Translations under genes and position numbers: made by a program
Assembly (NCBI GenBank): GCA_023410975.1
Contig: JAEYPG010000121.1
Span: 1-26,769 of the forward strand
Reading direction: 5' to 3'
DNA length: 26,769 nt
Source: Pseudomonadota bacterium
Lineage (GTDB): Bacteria > Pseudomonadota > Gammaproteobacteria > Burkholderiales > Burkholderiaceae_C
The notes under the pieces: generated by a model
Told to the model about the DNA's origin: nothing
Seen by the model: the letters and a program-made list of their open reading frames with translations, nothing else
Databases searched by the model: none
Part shown: piece after piece, positions 14,757 through 22,662 of the stretch
Position numbering within the stretch: position 1 is the first letter of the stretch
Layout of the letters: every line of letters begins with the position of its first letter

Positions 14757-15620
14757 ATGAAGCCGGAAATCATCGACATTCACCCCCACATCATTTCGAC
14801 GGACACGGTTCGCTATCCCATCGCTCCCCAGCATGGGCATCGCTCGAACTGGTCAGCCACGCGCCCGATCACTTTCGAGCAACTGGTCGCGGAAATGGAT
14901 GAGGCCGGCGTGGCGAAGGCCGCGATCGTGCATTCCTCGACGACCTACGGCACCAACAATGCCTATGTGGCCGACAGCGTGGCGAAACAGCCCGAGCGCT
15001 TCACCGGTGTCTATTCCTTCGATCTGCTGGCGCCCGATGCGCTGAAGACCTTCGATTTTTGGCTGGCCCGCGGCATGGGCGGTATCCGGCTTTTCACCGG
15101 CGGGGCGACGCACCAGAGCGACGGGAGTTGGCTGGTTGATCCGGCCACTTTCCCAGTCTGGGAGCGCTGTGCGGAGATCGGCATGACCATGGCGGTCCAA
15201 ACGACGCCGGCCGGCCTGCCGATGGTGGCCGAGTTGGCCAAGCGCTTCCCCACGGTGAAGATCGTGCTGGATCATTGTGGCCGGCCCGTTCTGGAGCAGG
15301 GCCCGCCCTATGCAGCCTGCGCGGAGCTGTTCGAGCTGGCGCGATACGACAACGTCTACATGAAGATCACGCCGCGGACCTTCGACCTCGCGCAGGCGGC
15401 TGCGGGTGGGGCCGAGGCGTTCTTCCCGGTCCTGGCCGAGGTTTTCGGGGCTGATCACCTGGCCTTCGGTTCGAACTATCCGGCTTCGGCGGGGCCCTTG
15501 AAGAAGCTGATCGACCAGGGGCATACCTGTTTCGCCAGCCTGAGCGAGGAAGAGCGCGCGTGGGTTTGGGGCCGCACCGCGCAAGTCCTTTATCCGATGC
15601 TTGCCGACCGGAAGCCCTAA
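14757..15620 (+). CDS. Amidohydrolase_2 family metal-dependent hydrolase/lactonase/decarboxylase
   Basis: A 287-residue TIM-barrel hydrolase of the PF04909 type: HxH motif in IIDIHPHI (His9, His11), VLDHCGRP (His173) and HLAFGSNYP near 235-242. The family includes 2-pyrone-4,6-dicarboxylate lactonase (LigI) and non-oxidative decarboxylases. The catalytic-position GSD/GTD seen in LigI is GSN here (Asn240), which I have seen in some relatives but which leaves the reaction unclear. There is no signal peptide, so it is cytoplasmic. ATG 14757 follows AGAAGG at about 9 bp. It heads the run with the TctAB permease (132 bp later), CMD-like protein and a Bug receptor, so it likely acts on the imported acid or its product. 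Confidence 0.85.
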   Translation: MKPEIIDIHPHIISTDTVRYPIAPQHGHRSNWSATRPITFEQLVAEMDEAGVAKAAIVHSSTTYGTNNAYVADSVAKQPERFTGVYSFDLLAPDALKTFDFWLARGMGGIRLFTGGATHQSDGSWLVDPATFPVWERCAEIGMTMAVQTTPAGLPMVAELAKRFPTVKIVLDHCGRPVLEQGPPYAACAELFELARYDNVYMKITPRTFDLAQAAAGGAEAFFPVLAEVFGADHLAFGSNYPASAGPLKKLIDQGHTCFASLSEEERAWVWGRTAQVLYPMLADRKP

Positions 15621-15752
15621 ACATGTCTAAGCGATGGGCGCTGAGGCCTGGCGTTCCCTGTGCGGACCGCTCCGTGGCCGATGCACCCGTCTCCGGCCCT
15701 CGCCGGCTCACGGTGTGATCCCGCCGGGCTTGCTTGCTATTCAGGACAACTC

Positions 15753-17795
15753 ATGGATTTCCTCAACGACTCGGCAACACTGTCGACGGTCGGCCACGCG
15801 TTGGCGATCATCTTGTCACCCGACCGCCTGATCTTCCTGGTGCTCGGCGTTTTGGTGGGGCTGGCTCTCGGGCTGGTGCCGGGCATCGGCGGGCTGACCG
15901 GCTTTGCGCTGCTGGTGCCCTTCACCTACAAGATGGACCCCTACGCGGCCTTCGGCATGCTGCTGGGCATGCACTCGGTCATCGCGACCGCCGACTCGGT
16001 CACCTCGGTGCTGTTTGGCGTGCCAGGGCACAGCTCGCAGGCGACCGTGCTCGACGGCCTGCCAATGACCAAGCGTGGCGAGGGCGCGCGCGCGCTCAGT
16101 GCGGCCTACATGTCCTCGTTGCTCGGGGGGCTGGTCGGGGCGCTCGTCGTGGCCGTCTCGCTACCGTTCCTGCGACCCGTGGTGCTCGCCATTGCCACGC
16201 CCGAGATGCTGGCGCTGACGATCTTCGGTATCGCGATGGTCTCCGCCCTGTCGGGCAATGCGCCGCTGAAGGGTGTGGTCGTGGCCTGCTTCGGCATCCT
16301 CATCGGCATGATCGGCACCAATCTCCAGACCGGCCAGATGCGCTGGACCGGCGATCTGCTCTACCTGGAGGACGGCATTCCGCTGGTGCCGATCATCCTG
16401 GGCGTGTTCGCGCTGCCCGAGCTGTGCGACCTCGCCATCCAGCGCACGGCGATGGCCGGCAATGCGCCGGTCAAGAATTCGCGCCAAGGGATGCGCCAGG
16501 GCGTCATGGACAGCTTGCGCAACTGGTTCCTGGTGCTTCGCTGCAGCGGTCTGGGCGCGTTCCTGGGGATGATCCCGGGCATCACCGGCGCGGTGACGGA
16601 CTGGATCGTCTACGGCCATGCGATGCAGACCGTGAAGGGCGCCAAGCAGACCTTTACCAAGGGCGACGTGCGCGGCGTGATCGCACCGGAATCGGCCAAC
16701 AACGCGCGCGAGGGCGGCATGCTGGTGCCCATGCTGGCCTTCGGCCTGCCCGGCGGCGCGGTACAGGCGATCCTGCTCGGCGCGATGATGGTGCACGGCT
16801 TCGTCCCCGGGCCAGACATCCTGACCAAGCACCTGGACCTGGCCTTCACGATGGTGTGGTCCATCGCCATCGCCAACATCTTCGGCGCAGGCCTGTGCTT
16901 CATGTTGAGCGGGAAATTCGCCAAGATCGCGACGCTGCGCTACACGCTGATCCTGGCGGTGATCATGCCCATCGTCTACATCGGCGCCTTCGAGGGCTCG
17001 CACAGCTGGGGCGACATGTTCGTGCTGCTGGTCTTCGGAGTGATCGGCTGGATCATGAAGTGCCTGAAATGGGCCCGTCCGCCGCTGGTACTCGGCTTGG
17101 TGCTCGGTGCGCTGATCGAGCGCTACATGTCGATCTCCTTCATGCGTTACGGCTCCGATTGGCTGCTGCGGCCGGGCGTCATGGTCCTGCTTGTCCTCTC
17201 GGCGCTGGTCTTCCTGAAGCCGCTGCTCGACCGGATGCGCAAGGGTGGGCTGGTGCAACTGCGGCCCAGTGGAAAGATCGTTCTCAAACTCGAAGACCTT
17301 CCCTACGTGTTCTTCATCGGTGTCGCGGTCTACGCGCTGGTGAGTGCGCAGGAGTGGCTGTTCATGGCCAAGATCGGACCGATCGTGGTCGCGAGCATTC
17401 TTCTGGCAGCCGGGACCATCAGCCTCGCCCACAAGGCCTTCGTTGCGCCGGCAAAGGCTGGAATGGCCCATGACGGTGGCATGCACATGGACGTGGCCAG
17501 CGACCATGAGGAGGCGCGGCCCAACAAGGTGGTGCTGGTGCGCGCCGCGAGGTTCTTCGGCTGGTTCCTCGCCTTCCTTGCCTGCATGGCCGTGATCGGA
17601 CTGATTCCGACGATACCGTTTGTGATGGTGGCCTTCATGCGCATCGAGGGGCGCGAGCCCTGGCGGCTTAGCCTGACCATGGCGGTCTGCGTGACGGTGT
17701 TCATTTACGTGGTTTTCGACCAAATCATCCATGTCCCCTGGCCGAGCAGCCTCCTGGGGCAATGGTTCCCCGCGCTGGCCATAGGGGGCGCGTGA
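15753..17795 (+). CDS. Fused TctA-TctB permease of a tripartite tricarboxylate transporter
   Basis: A 680-residue inner-membrane protein. Residues 1 to about 500 are TctA: the GLALGLVPGIGGLTGFALLV motif near 35-55, LLGMHSVIATADSVTSVLFG, GAFLGMIPGITGAVTDWIVY (the second inverted-repeat copy of the G-P-G-I-G motif, about 268-287), APESANNAREGGMLVPMLAF and FGLPGGAVQAILLGAMM. After a hydrophilic linker, four hydrophobic segments from about 513 to 675 (LPYVFFIGVAVYALVSA, IVVASILLAAGTISLA, FFGWFLAFLACMAVIGLIP, LTMAVCVTVFIYVVFD) match the small TctB subunit, normally a separate gene. It would drive proton- or sodium-coupled import of an organic acid delivered by a TctC receptor. ATG 15753 follows AGGA at 6-7 bp. 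Confidence 0.9.
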   Translation: MDFLNDSATLSTVGHALAIILSPDRLIFLVLGVLVGLALGLVPGIGGLTGFALLVPFTYKMDPYAAFGMLLGMHSVIATADSVTSVLFGVPGHSSQATVLDGLPMTKRGEGARALSAAYMSSLLGGLVGALVVAVSLPFLRPVVLAIATPEMLALTIFGIAMVSALSGNAPLKGVVVACFGILIGMIGTNLQTGQMRWTGDLLYLEDGIPLVPIILGVFALPELCDLAIQRTAMAGNAPVKNSRQGMRQGVMDSLRNWFLVLRCSGLGAFLGMIPGITGAVTDWIVYGHAMQTVKGAKQTFTKGDVRGVIAPESANNAREGGMLVPMLAFGLPGGAVQAILLGAMMVHGFVPGPDILTKHLDLAFTMVWSIAIANIFGAGLCFMLSGKFAKIATLRYTLILAVIMPIVYIGAFEGSHSWGDMFVLLVFGVIGWIMKCLKWARPPLVLGLVLGALIERYMSISFMRYGSDWLLRPGVMVLLVLSALVFLKPLLDRMRKGGLVQLRPSGKIVLKLEDLPYVFFIGVAVYALVSAQEWLFMAKIGPIVVASILLAAGTISLAHKAFVAPAKAGMAHDGGMHMDVASDHEEARPNKVVLVRAARFFGWFLAFLACMAVIGLIPTIPFVMVAFMRIEGREPWRLSLTMAVCVTVFIYVVFDQIIHVPWPSSLLGQWFPALAIGGA

Positions 17796-17951
17796 CGGGG
17801 GCGCGGCGCCGCCCGCGTGCCGGGCAAGGCGCTGCGCGACTCACGCGCTGAAGCAACTCGATTTACAGCCCTTGGGGCAGGCGTCCGGTCGGTACCGACA
17901 GTGCCGATGCCGGACCCTGCTCGCCAATCTCTCACCGGAAGGAAATGGAAC

Positions 17952-18482
17952 ATGACTGACAGCCGACTCGAACGCATCGATCCGGAAAAGGCCAGCGCTG
18001 AGCAGCAGAAAGTCATCGCGCGGCTGGGCGAAGGGCGGGGGCGCATCCCCACGCCGTTCAACATCTGGCTGCACAACCCGCGCCTGGCCGAAGGTATGGA
18101 GATCATCGGCACCCACATCGACCACTCGCCGGTGCTGAGCGAGGCGGAGAGCGAGGTGGCGATTCTCTCGACGGCGGTGTTCTGGAACGCGCCCTACGTC
18201 ATCGCCAACCATCGCCGCCATGCGCTAAAGGCCGGCGTGCCCGAGGCGGTGGTGGTCGCCATCCTCGAAAAGCGTCGGCCTGAAGCGAGGGAGGGACGGC
18301 TCGGGGTTGTCTGTGACGCGGTCTGCGACCTGCTCGCCGGCGCCGGGATCGAGGATGCGCGCTTTGCCCGCTACGAGGCCGAGCTGGGCCGCGCGGTGAT
18401 CGCCGAGCTGCTCATCACCGTGGGTTACTTCACCTCGGTGTCGCTCGCCATGAGCCTGCATGCGCTGGAGCCCAAGGGCTGA
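17952..18482 (+). CDS. Carboxymuconolactone decarboxylase-like (AhpD-fold) protein
   Basis: A 176-residue protein with the CMD-family pattern: IPTPFNIWLHNPRLAEGM, then LSEAESEVAILSTAVFWNAP followed by YVIANHRRHALKAGVPEAVV (the E...AIL...W...H core, His near 96), and a final helical TVGYFTSVSLAMSLHAL. There is no CxxC, so it is not an AhpD-type peroxidase; two cysteines in VVCDAVCDLL lie elsewhere. Homologues often accompany TTT transporters and amidohydrolases in acid-degrading clusters, and the exact reaction is not known. ATG 17952 has GGAAGGA about 8 bp upstream; an open extension to 17817 is not supported. It lies 156 bp after the TctAB gene and 76 bp before the next receptor. Confidence 0.8.
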   Translation: MTDSRLERIDPEKASAEQQKVIARLGEGRGRIPTPFNIWLHNPRLAEGMEIIGTHIDHSPVLSEAESEVAILSTAVFWNAPYVIANHRRHALKAGVPEAVVVAILEKRRPEAREGRLGVVCDAVCDLLAGAGIEDARFARYEAELGRAVIAELLITVGYFTSVSLAMSLHALEPKG

Positions 18483-18558
18483 CGGCTGGCCATCCCGAGC
18501 CTGTCGCCACAGGTCACGGCACTGAGGCCATGAGCCAGAAACACCATCAGGAGACAAC

Positions 18559-19530
18559 ATGACCGTTCGACGCAGCCTTTTTCGTTGCGCTGTGGCTCTG
18601 ACGATGGCGCTGGTCGTCGGCAGCGGCGCCTTCGCGCAAAGCTACCCGACCAAGCCGATCCAGTTGTTCGTGGCCTTCGCGCCGGGCGGCGCCGGCGACA
18701 TCGTCGCGCGCGTGATGTCCAAGGCGCTGAGCAAGCGCCTGGGCCAGCCCATCGTGATCGAGAACCGTCCCGCACCGATGGTTGCGGTGGTAAGCACCGC
18801 GAAGGCCCGTCCCGACGGCCATACGCTGATGGTGGCCGGCAGCGGCACGGCGCTCAGCAACGCGCTGTTCAAGCGCCTGCCCTACGACCTGATGAAGGAC
18901 TTCGTCCACGTCTCGACAATGGCGTCGTTCGACCTCACGCTGATCGCCGGCACGCAGTCGCCGTTCAACAGCACGGCTGACGTCCTGGCCTATGCCCGGG
19001 CCCACCCCGGCAAGCTGACCATCGGTACCGTGCGGCTGGGCAGCACGCAGAACCTGACGGCCGAGATGTTCAAGTCGATGACGGGCATCGACGCGCTGAT
19101 CGTGCCCTACAAGACCAGCGGCGAGATCCTGACCGCGCTGCGCTCGGGCGACATCCAGGTGGCGTTCGAGATTCTGCCGCCGATCCTCAACCAGCTCGCC
19201 GCGAAGAGCCTCAAGCCCCTGGCGGTGACGTCGAGCAAGCGTTTCCCCGGCCTGCCGCAGGTGCCCACGCTGGCTGAAAGCGGCGTGCCCGGCTTCGAGG
19301 CTGCGTCGTGGAACGGCATCAGCGCGCCTGCTGGTACGCCCCAGGCTGTGATCGACCGGCTGGTCCGGGAGATCCAGGCGGCCGTGACCTCTCCCGAGGT
19401 GCAAAAGGAACTGCAGTCCCTGGGCATGGTGGCCCAGGCCGGCACGTCCGCACAGATGACCGAGCGCATGGAGGCCGACATCGCCAAGTGGAGCGCGGTG
19501 ATTGACAAGGCTGGTATCGAGCGCCAGTGA
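18559..19530 (+). CDS. Bug/TctC-type periplasmic receptor (canonical)
   Basis: A 323-residue protein with a Sec signal peptide (VRRSLFRCAVALTMALVVG, cut after AFAQ) and the hallmark YPTKPIQLFVAFAPGGAGDI VAR of Bug receptors, where the PGGxxD loop holds a carboxylate ligand. VIENRPAPMVAVVSTAKA, NALFKRLPYDLMKDFVHVS, VPYKTSGEILTALRSGDIQV and TLAESGVPGFEAASWNGISA complete the family pattern. It delivers an organic acid to a TctAB permease, most likely the fused one upstream. AGGAG lies 6 bp before the ATG. It is the last gene of the rightward run and meets the LysR gene tail to tail with a 30-bp gap. Confidence 0.93.
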   Translation: MTVRRSLFRCAVALTMALVVGSGAFAQSYPTKPIQLFVAFAPGGAGDIVARVMSKALSKRLGQPIVIENRPAPMVAVVSTAKARPDGHTLMVAGSGTALSNALFKRLPYDLMKDFVHVSTMASFDLTLIAGTQSPFNSTADVLAYARAHPGKLTIGTVRLGSTQNLTAEMFKSMTGIDALIVPYKTSGEILTALRSGDIQVAFEILPPILNQLAAKSLKPLAVTSSKRFPGLPQVPTLAESGVPGFEAASWNGISAPAGTPQAVIDRLVREIQAAVTSPEVQKELQSLGMVAQAGTSAQMTERMEADIAKWSAVIDKAGIERQ

Positions 19531-19560
19531 GCCGTGCGGCGCGGCTGTGCCGTAGCCCGC

Positions 19561-20814
19561 TCAGCCCGGCGGCACGGCGCCCATTCCGGCGCGCTGCGAT
19601 CGTGCGGTGCTTTCACGCAAGCAGTCGAGGAAAGCCGCATGCGCGCGTGTCGGCAGCCAGTCGGCGCGGGTCGTGACGCCCTTGAGCAGCACGTCGTCGA
19701 GATAAGGGCAGCGCAGTCCGGCCAGGATGCCGAGGCCCAGCTCGTATTGCACCTCAGAGCGGGCCATCAGCGTGATCGTGTCCGAACTGAGCAGCAGGGC
19801 CCGGCTCATGGTCAGTGACGAGGTCTCGAGATGGAAGTGCGGGCGCGGCTGCACGCCGTCGAAGATGGCCTCGATCCGGTTGCGCCGGGGCGTTCCAACG
19901 GAAGGCACCACCCACTGGTAACGCGCCAGGTCGGCGGGCGTGACCTCGTCGAGCTCGGCCAGCGGGTGCCCAGGCCGCGCGACCATGCAGTAGCTGTCGC
20001 GGAACAGGATCTCTTCACTGACCTCATCGGCCGCCCAGTCAGGCTTGCGCAGCATCCCGAAGATCATGTCGATGCGGCTGTTGGTCAGGTCCGCGAGTAG
20101 CGTGTGGTAGTCGCCCGTGACGAGTCGCACTTTGGCGGAAGGATGGGCGGCCATGAAGCGCCGCGTGGCCTGGGCCAGCTCCTGCGAGCCGGCCATCGGC
20201 AGCGCCCCCACTACCAGCTCCAGGCTTTCGGTTCCCGCCGCAAGCAGAATCTCGCCGCGCGCAAGCTCCATCTCCCGCACCGCACGGCGGAACTCGCGGG
20301 CCAGGAAGGTGCCGGTCTTGTTGGGGATGGGTCCCTGCGCGGTGCGGTCGAACAAGGACATGCCGAGCGAGCGTTCGAGCGTGCGGGCCGAGCGGAACAG
20401 CGAGGCGGGCGAGAGGCCGAGGTTCTGGGCGATCTCGTCCACCCGGCCCTGCTCGCTGGTCACGATGTGCGAGCGCAGCTGCGAGCTGGTCATGAGCCGG
20501 TCCGCCTGGGCCACGTTGCGGTCCAAACCACCCCCGTGCCGGCCCTGGACCTGCGCGATTGCCGTGTCTAGGATCTCGAAGAAGCGGTCGATCCGCAGCA
20601 GGTACTGCTTGCCCATCGCCGTGGGATAGGTGCCCGTGGCGCGGCGCTCGAAGATCGGCGTGCCAATCTCCGCCTCCAGGTTGGCCACCGCCTGCGTGAC
20701 GGCCGGTTGCGAGGTGCAGAGTTCCCGCGCGGCGATGCTTACCCCGCCCACCCTGCCGATCACCTGCACCATCCGCAAATGGCGTAGGTTGGGAGTTTCG
20801 GCGAACTGGAACAT
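19561..20814 (-). CDS. LysR-type regulator with two tandem winged HTH domains
   Basis: A 417-residue protein, about 110 longer than a normal LysR regulator. The first LysR HTH spans about 9-67 (LRHLRMVQVIG, GVSIAARELCTSQPAVTQAV, EAEIGTPIFERR). A second LysR-like HTH spans about 107-165 (RVDEIAQNLGLSPASLFRSA, RSLGMSLFDRTAQG). One effector domain follows from about 196 (SLELVVGALPMAGSQELA, NSRIDMIFGML, SYCMVARPGHPLAELDEVTP). Two different DNA-reading heads are thus joined to one sensor domain. AGGAAGAG before ATG 20814 fixes the start. It is divergent from the aldehyde dehydrogenase gene and convergent with the transporter run, so it probably controls one or both in response to the imported acid or a metabolite. 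Confidence 0.9.
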   Translation of the reverse strand: MFQFAETPNLRHLRMVQVIGRVGGVSIAARELCTSQPAVTQAVANLEAEIGTPIFERRATGTYPTAMGKQYLLRIDRFFEILDTAIAQVQGRHGGGLDRNVAQADRLMTSSQLRSHIVTSEQGRVDEIAQNLGLSPASLFRSARTLERSLGMSLFDRTAQGPIPNKTGTFLAREFRRAVREMELARGEILLAAGTESLELVVGALPMAGSQELAQATRRFMAAHPSAKVRLVTGDYHTLLADLTNSRIDMIFGMLRKPDWAADEVSEEILFRDSYCMVARPGHPLAELDEVTPADLARYQWVVPSVGTPRRNRIEAIFDGVQPRPHFHLETSSLTMSRALLLSSDTITLMARSEVQYELGLGILAGLRCPYLDDVLLKGVTTRADWLPTRAHAAFLDCLRESTARSQRAGMGAVPPG

Positions 20815-21135
20815 GGTCTCTTCCTGGCTCTTCAGGCCGCCCCATGTTTCCCATCGCGACTCGATGGCTGACGAAATGCGCCTCAAGCCGCCCGACCGCA
20901 AGCACGAAGCTCGGCAGCGAACACGTCGCTTCCCTCTTCGGAACGTACTCCCGGCCGGGGGCGCCGCACAGCCATAGGATCTTCCTCAGAGCCATAGGAT
21001 TTTGGCACGGCGGGATAGAAACCAATAGCTGAATCGCCCAAACTCTAGAGCGATAAGCCACATAAGTTTCATGACCACGCTCGCAAGCTTACAAGGCCCG
21101 AGCCGGGTCGTGGCGCGCGCGAAAAAGGAGTCTTC
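20815..21135. promoter_or_regulatory. Divergent promoter region with paired direct repeats
   Basis: A 321-bp region between the double-HTH regulator and the dehydrogenase gene. AGCCATAGGAT occurs exactly at 20970-20980 and 20990-21000. The 20-bp step puts both copies on nearly the same face of the helix, as expected for a dimer or paired-head site. The right half (20970-21080) is clearly less GC-rich than its surroundings and is the likely promoter zone. No -10/-35 pair could be assigned with confidence. Confidence 0.5.
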
Positions 21136-22662
21136 ATGAGCGTCGTAGCCCCTTTCGTTCCTCACGGCCGGCACCTTGTCGCCGGCATGCGGATTGCGAC
21201 CAGTGCGCAGTTCCGTTCCACCCCGGCCGATGGCCCTGTGCATGCCTTCTCGGTGGGCACGACCGGCCTGGTGGACGAGGCCTGCCGCGCAGCCGAAGAG
21301 GCCTTCTGGTCCTTTGGCTACAGCACGCGCGAGGAGCGCGCTGCCTTTCTCGAAACCATCGCGGAAGAAATCGAGGCCCGCGCCACGGCCATCACTGAGA
21401 TCGGTACCCAGGAAACCGGCCTGCCCGCAGCCCGCCTCGTCAGCGAGCGTGGCCGCACCGTGATGCAGTTGCGCCTCTTCGCGGCGCATGTCCGGCTCGG
21501 GGGTCATCTCGACCGTCGCCACGACGCTGCACTTCCCGGTCGTCAACCCCTGCCGCGACAGGAGCTGCGGCTGATGCAGCGTCCCATCGGTCCGGTCGCG
21601 GTCTTCGGAGCCTCGAACTTTCCGCTCGCGTTCTCCGTGGCGGGGGGCGACACCGCCTCGGCGCTGGCCGCGGGCTGTCCGGTCGTGGTCAAGGGGCATT
21701 CCGCGCATCCCGGTACTGCCGAGATCGTCGCCGAAGCGGTGCTGGCCGCCATCGCCCGCTGCGCTCTGCATCCCGGTGTCTTCTCGCTCATCCAGGGCGG
21801 GCGGCGCGACGTGGGGGAGGTGCTTGTGCAGCACCCGCTGATCCGGGCCGTGGGTTTCACCGGCTCGCTTGCCGGGGGGCGCGCGCTCTTCGACCTCTGT
21901 GCGGCGCGTCCTGATCCAATCCCTTTCTTCGGCGAGTTGGGCTCGGTCAACCCGATGTTCCTGTTGCCTGGCGCCGTGGCCGCCCGCGGCGAGGCGATCG
22001 GTGCGGGTTGGGCTGCCTCGCTCACGATGGGTGCGGGGCAGCTCTGCACCAATCCCGGTATCGCCGTCGTCATGCGGGGCCCCGAGGGCGAAGCCTTCGC
22101 CGAAGCCGCCTGCACCGCGCTGGGTCGAACCCCGCCGCAGGTGATGCTTAGCGACGGCATCGCGGCGGCCTATCGCGCGGGCCGCGATCGCATCGCCGGT
22201 GAAACGGGTGTGCAGGCGCTGCTCACCTCGAAATGCTATCTGCGCAGCGCTACGCCTTACCTCTTCCGCACCACCGGCAAGGACTGGCTCGGCAACCACG
22301 CTTTGGCTGAAGAGGTGTTCGGTCCGCTCGGCCTGATCGTCACGGTGGACAGTCTTGGCGAGATGTGCGACCTCGCCCGTTCTCTGGCCGGACAACTGAC
22401 CGCGACGATCCACATGGACGAGGACGACACCGAGGCCGCCCGCGAGCTGCTGCCTATCCTCGAGCGCAAGGCAGGCCGCGTGCTGGCCAATGGCTTCCCC
22501 ACCGGGGTGGAGGTCTGCGACGCGATGGTGCACGGCGGACCTTACCCCGCTTCCACCAACTTCGGCGCTACCTCCGTCGGCACCCTGTCCATCCGCCGCT
22601 GGCTGCGTCCCGTGTGCTACCAGAATCTGCCCGAGAGCCTGCTGCCGAAAGATCTGCTCTGA
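21136..22662 (+). CDS. Alpha-ketoglutarate semialdehyde (2,5-dioxovalerate) dehydrogenase-type ALDH
   Basis: A 508-residue aldehyde dehydrogenase. It has the oxyanion Asn in FGASNFPLAF (near 160), the cofactor loop FTGSLAGGRALFDLC, the general base Glu in PFFGELGSVNPMFLLPGA and the catalytic Cys in GAGQLCTNPG. The ELGSxNP/GQ(F/L)CTNPG combination and length fit ketoglutarate-semialdehyde dehydrogenases (EC 1.2.1.26), which turn 2,5-dioxopentanoate into 2-oxoglutarate with NAD(P)+, the last step of several sugar-acid and hydroxyproline routes. Substrate assignment is by family only. AAAAAGGAG lies about 5 bp before ATG 21136. Its stop overlaps the start of the MFS gene, so they form an operon, divergent from the double-HTH regulator. 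Confidence 0.87.
   Translation: MSVVAPFVPHGRHLVAGMRIATSAQFRSTPADGPVHAFSVGTTGLVDEACRAAEEAFWSFGYSTREERAAFLETIAEEIEARATAITEIGTQETGLPAARLVSERGRTVMQLRLFAAHVRLGGHLDRRHDAALPGRQPLPRQELRLMQRPIGPVAVFGASNFPLAFSVAGGDTASALAAGCPVVVKGHSAHPGTAEIVAEAVLAAIARCALHPGVFSLIQGGRRDVGEVLVQHPLIRAVGFTGSLAGGRALFDLCAARPDPIPFFGELGSVNPMFLLPGAVAARGEAIGAGWAASLTMGAGQLCTNPGIAVVMRGPEGEAFAEAACTALGRTPPQVMLSDGIAAAYRAGRDRIAGETGVQALLTSKCYLRSATPYLFRTTGKDWLGNHALAEEVFGPLGLIVTVDSLGEMCDLARSLAGQLTATIHMDEDDTEAARELLPILERKAGRVLANGFPTGVEVCDAMVHGGPYPASTNFGATSVGTLSIRRWLRPVCYQNLPESLLPKDLL

Noticed and set aside
14757..15620. Naming the amidohydrolase as LigI (2-pyrone-4,6-dicarboxylate lactonase)
   Set aside because: It is in the same superfamily, but the N-terminal layout and the GSN at the catalytic position differ and the gene is about 10 kb from the LigJ-like gene; kept at family level.
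15734..17473. 579-codon plus-strand frame overlapping the permease in another frame
   Set aside because: The product is arginine-rich shadow sequence without domains, while the frame from 15753 has the TctA motifs and a ribosome-binding site.
16161..17762. 533-codon minus-strand frame opposite the permease
   Set aside because: Its H/Q/R/D-rich sequence is typical of the antisense of membrane-protein codons. The plus strand encodes clear TctA and TctB motifs.
21002..21018. TTGGCACGGCGGGATAG considered as a sigma-54 promoter
   Set aside because: The -24-like TTGGCAC is present but the -12 TTGC element is missing, and no sigma-54 activator gene is nearby.
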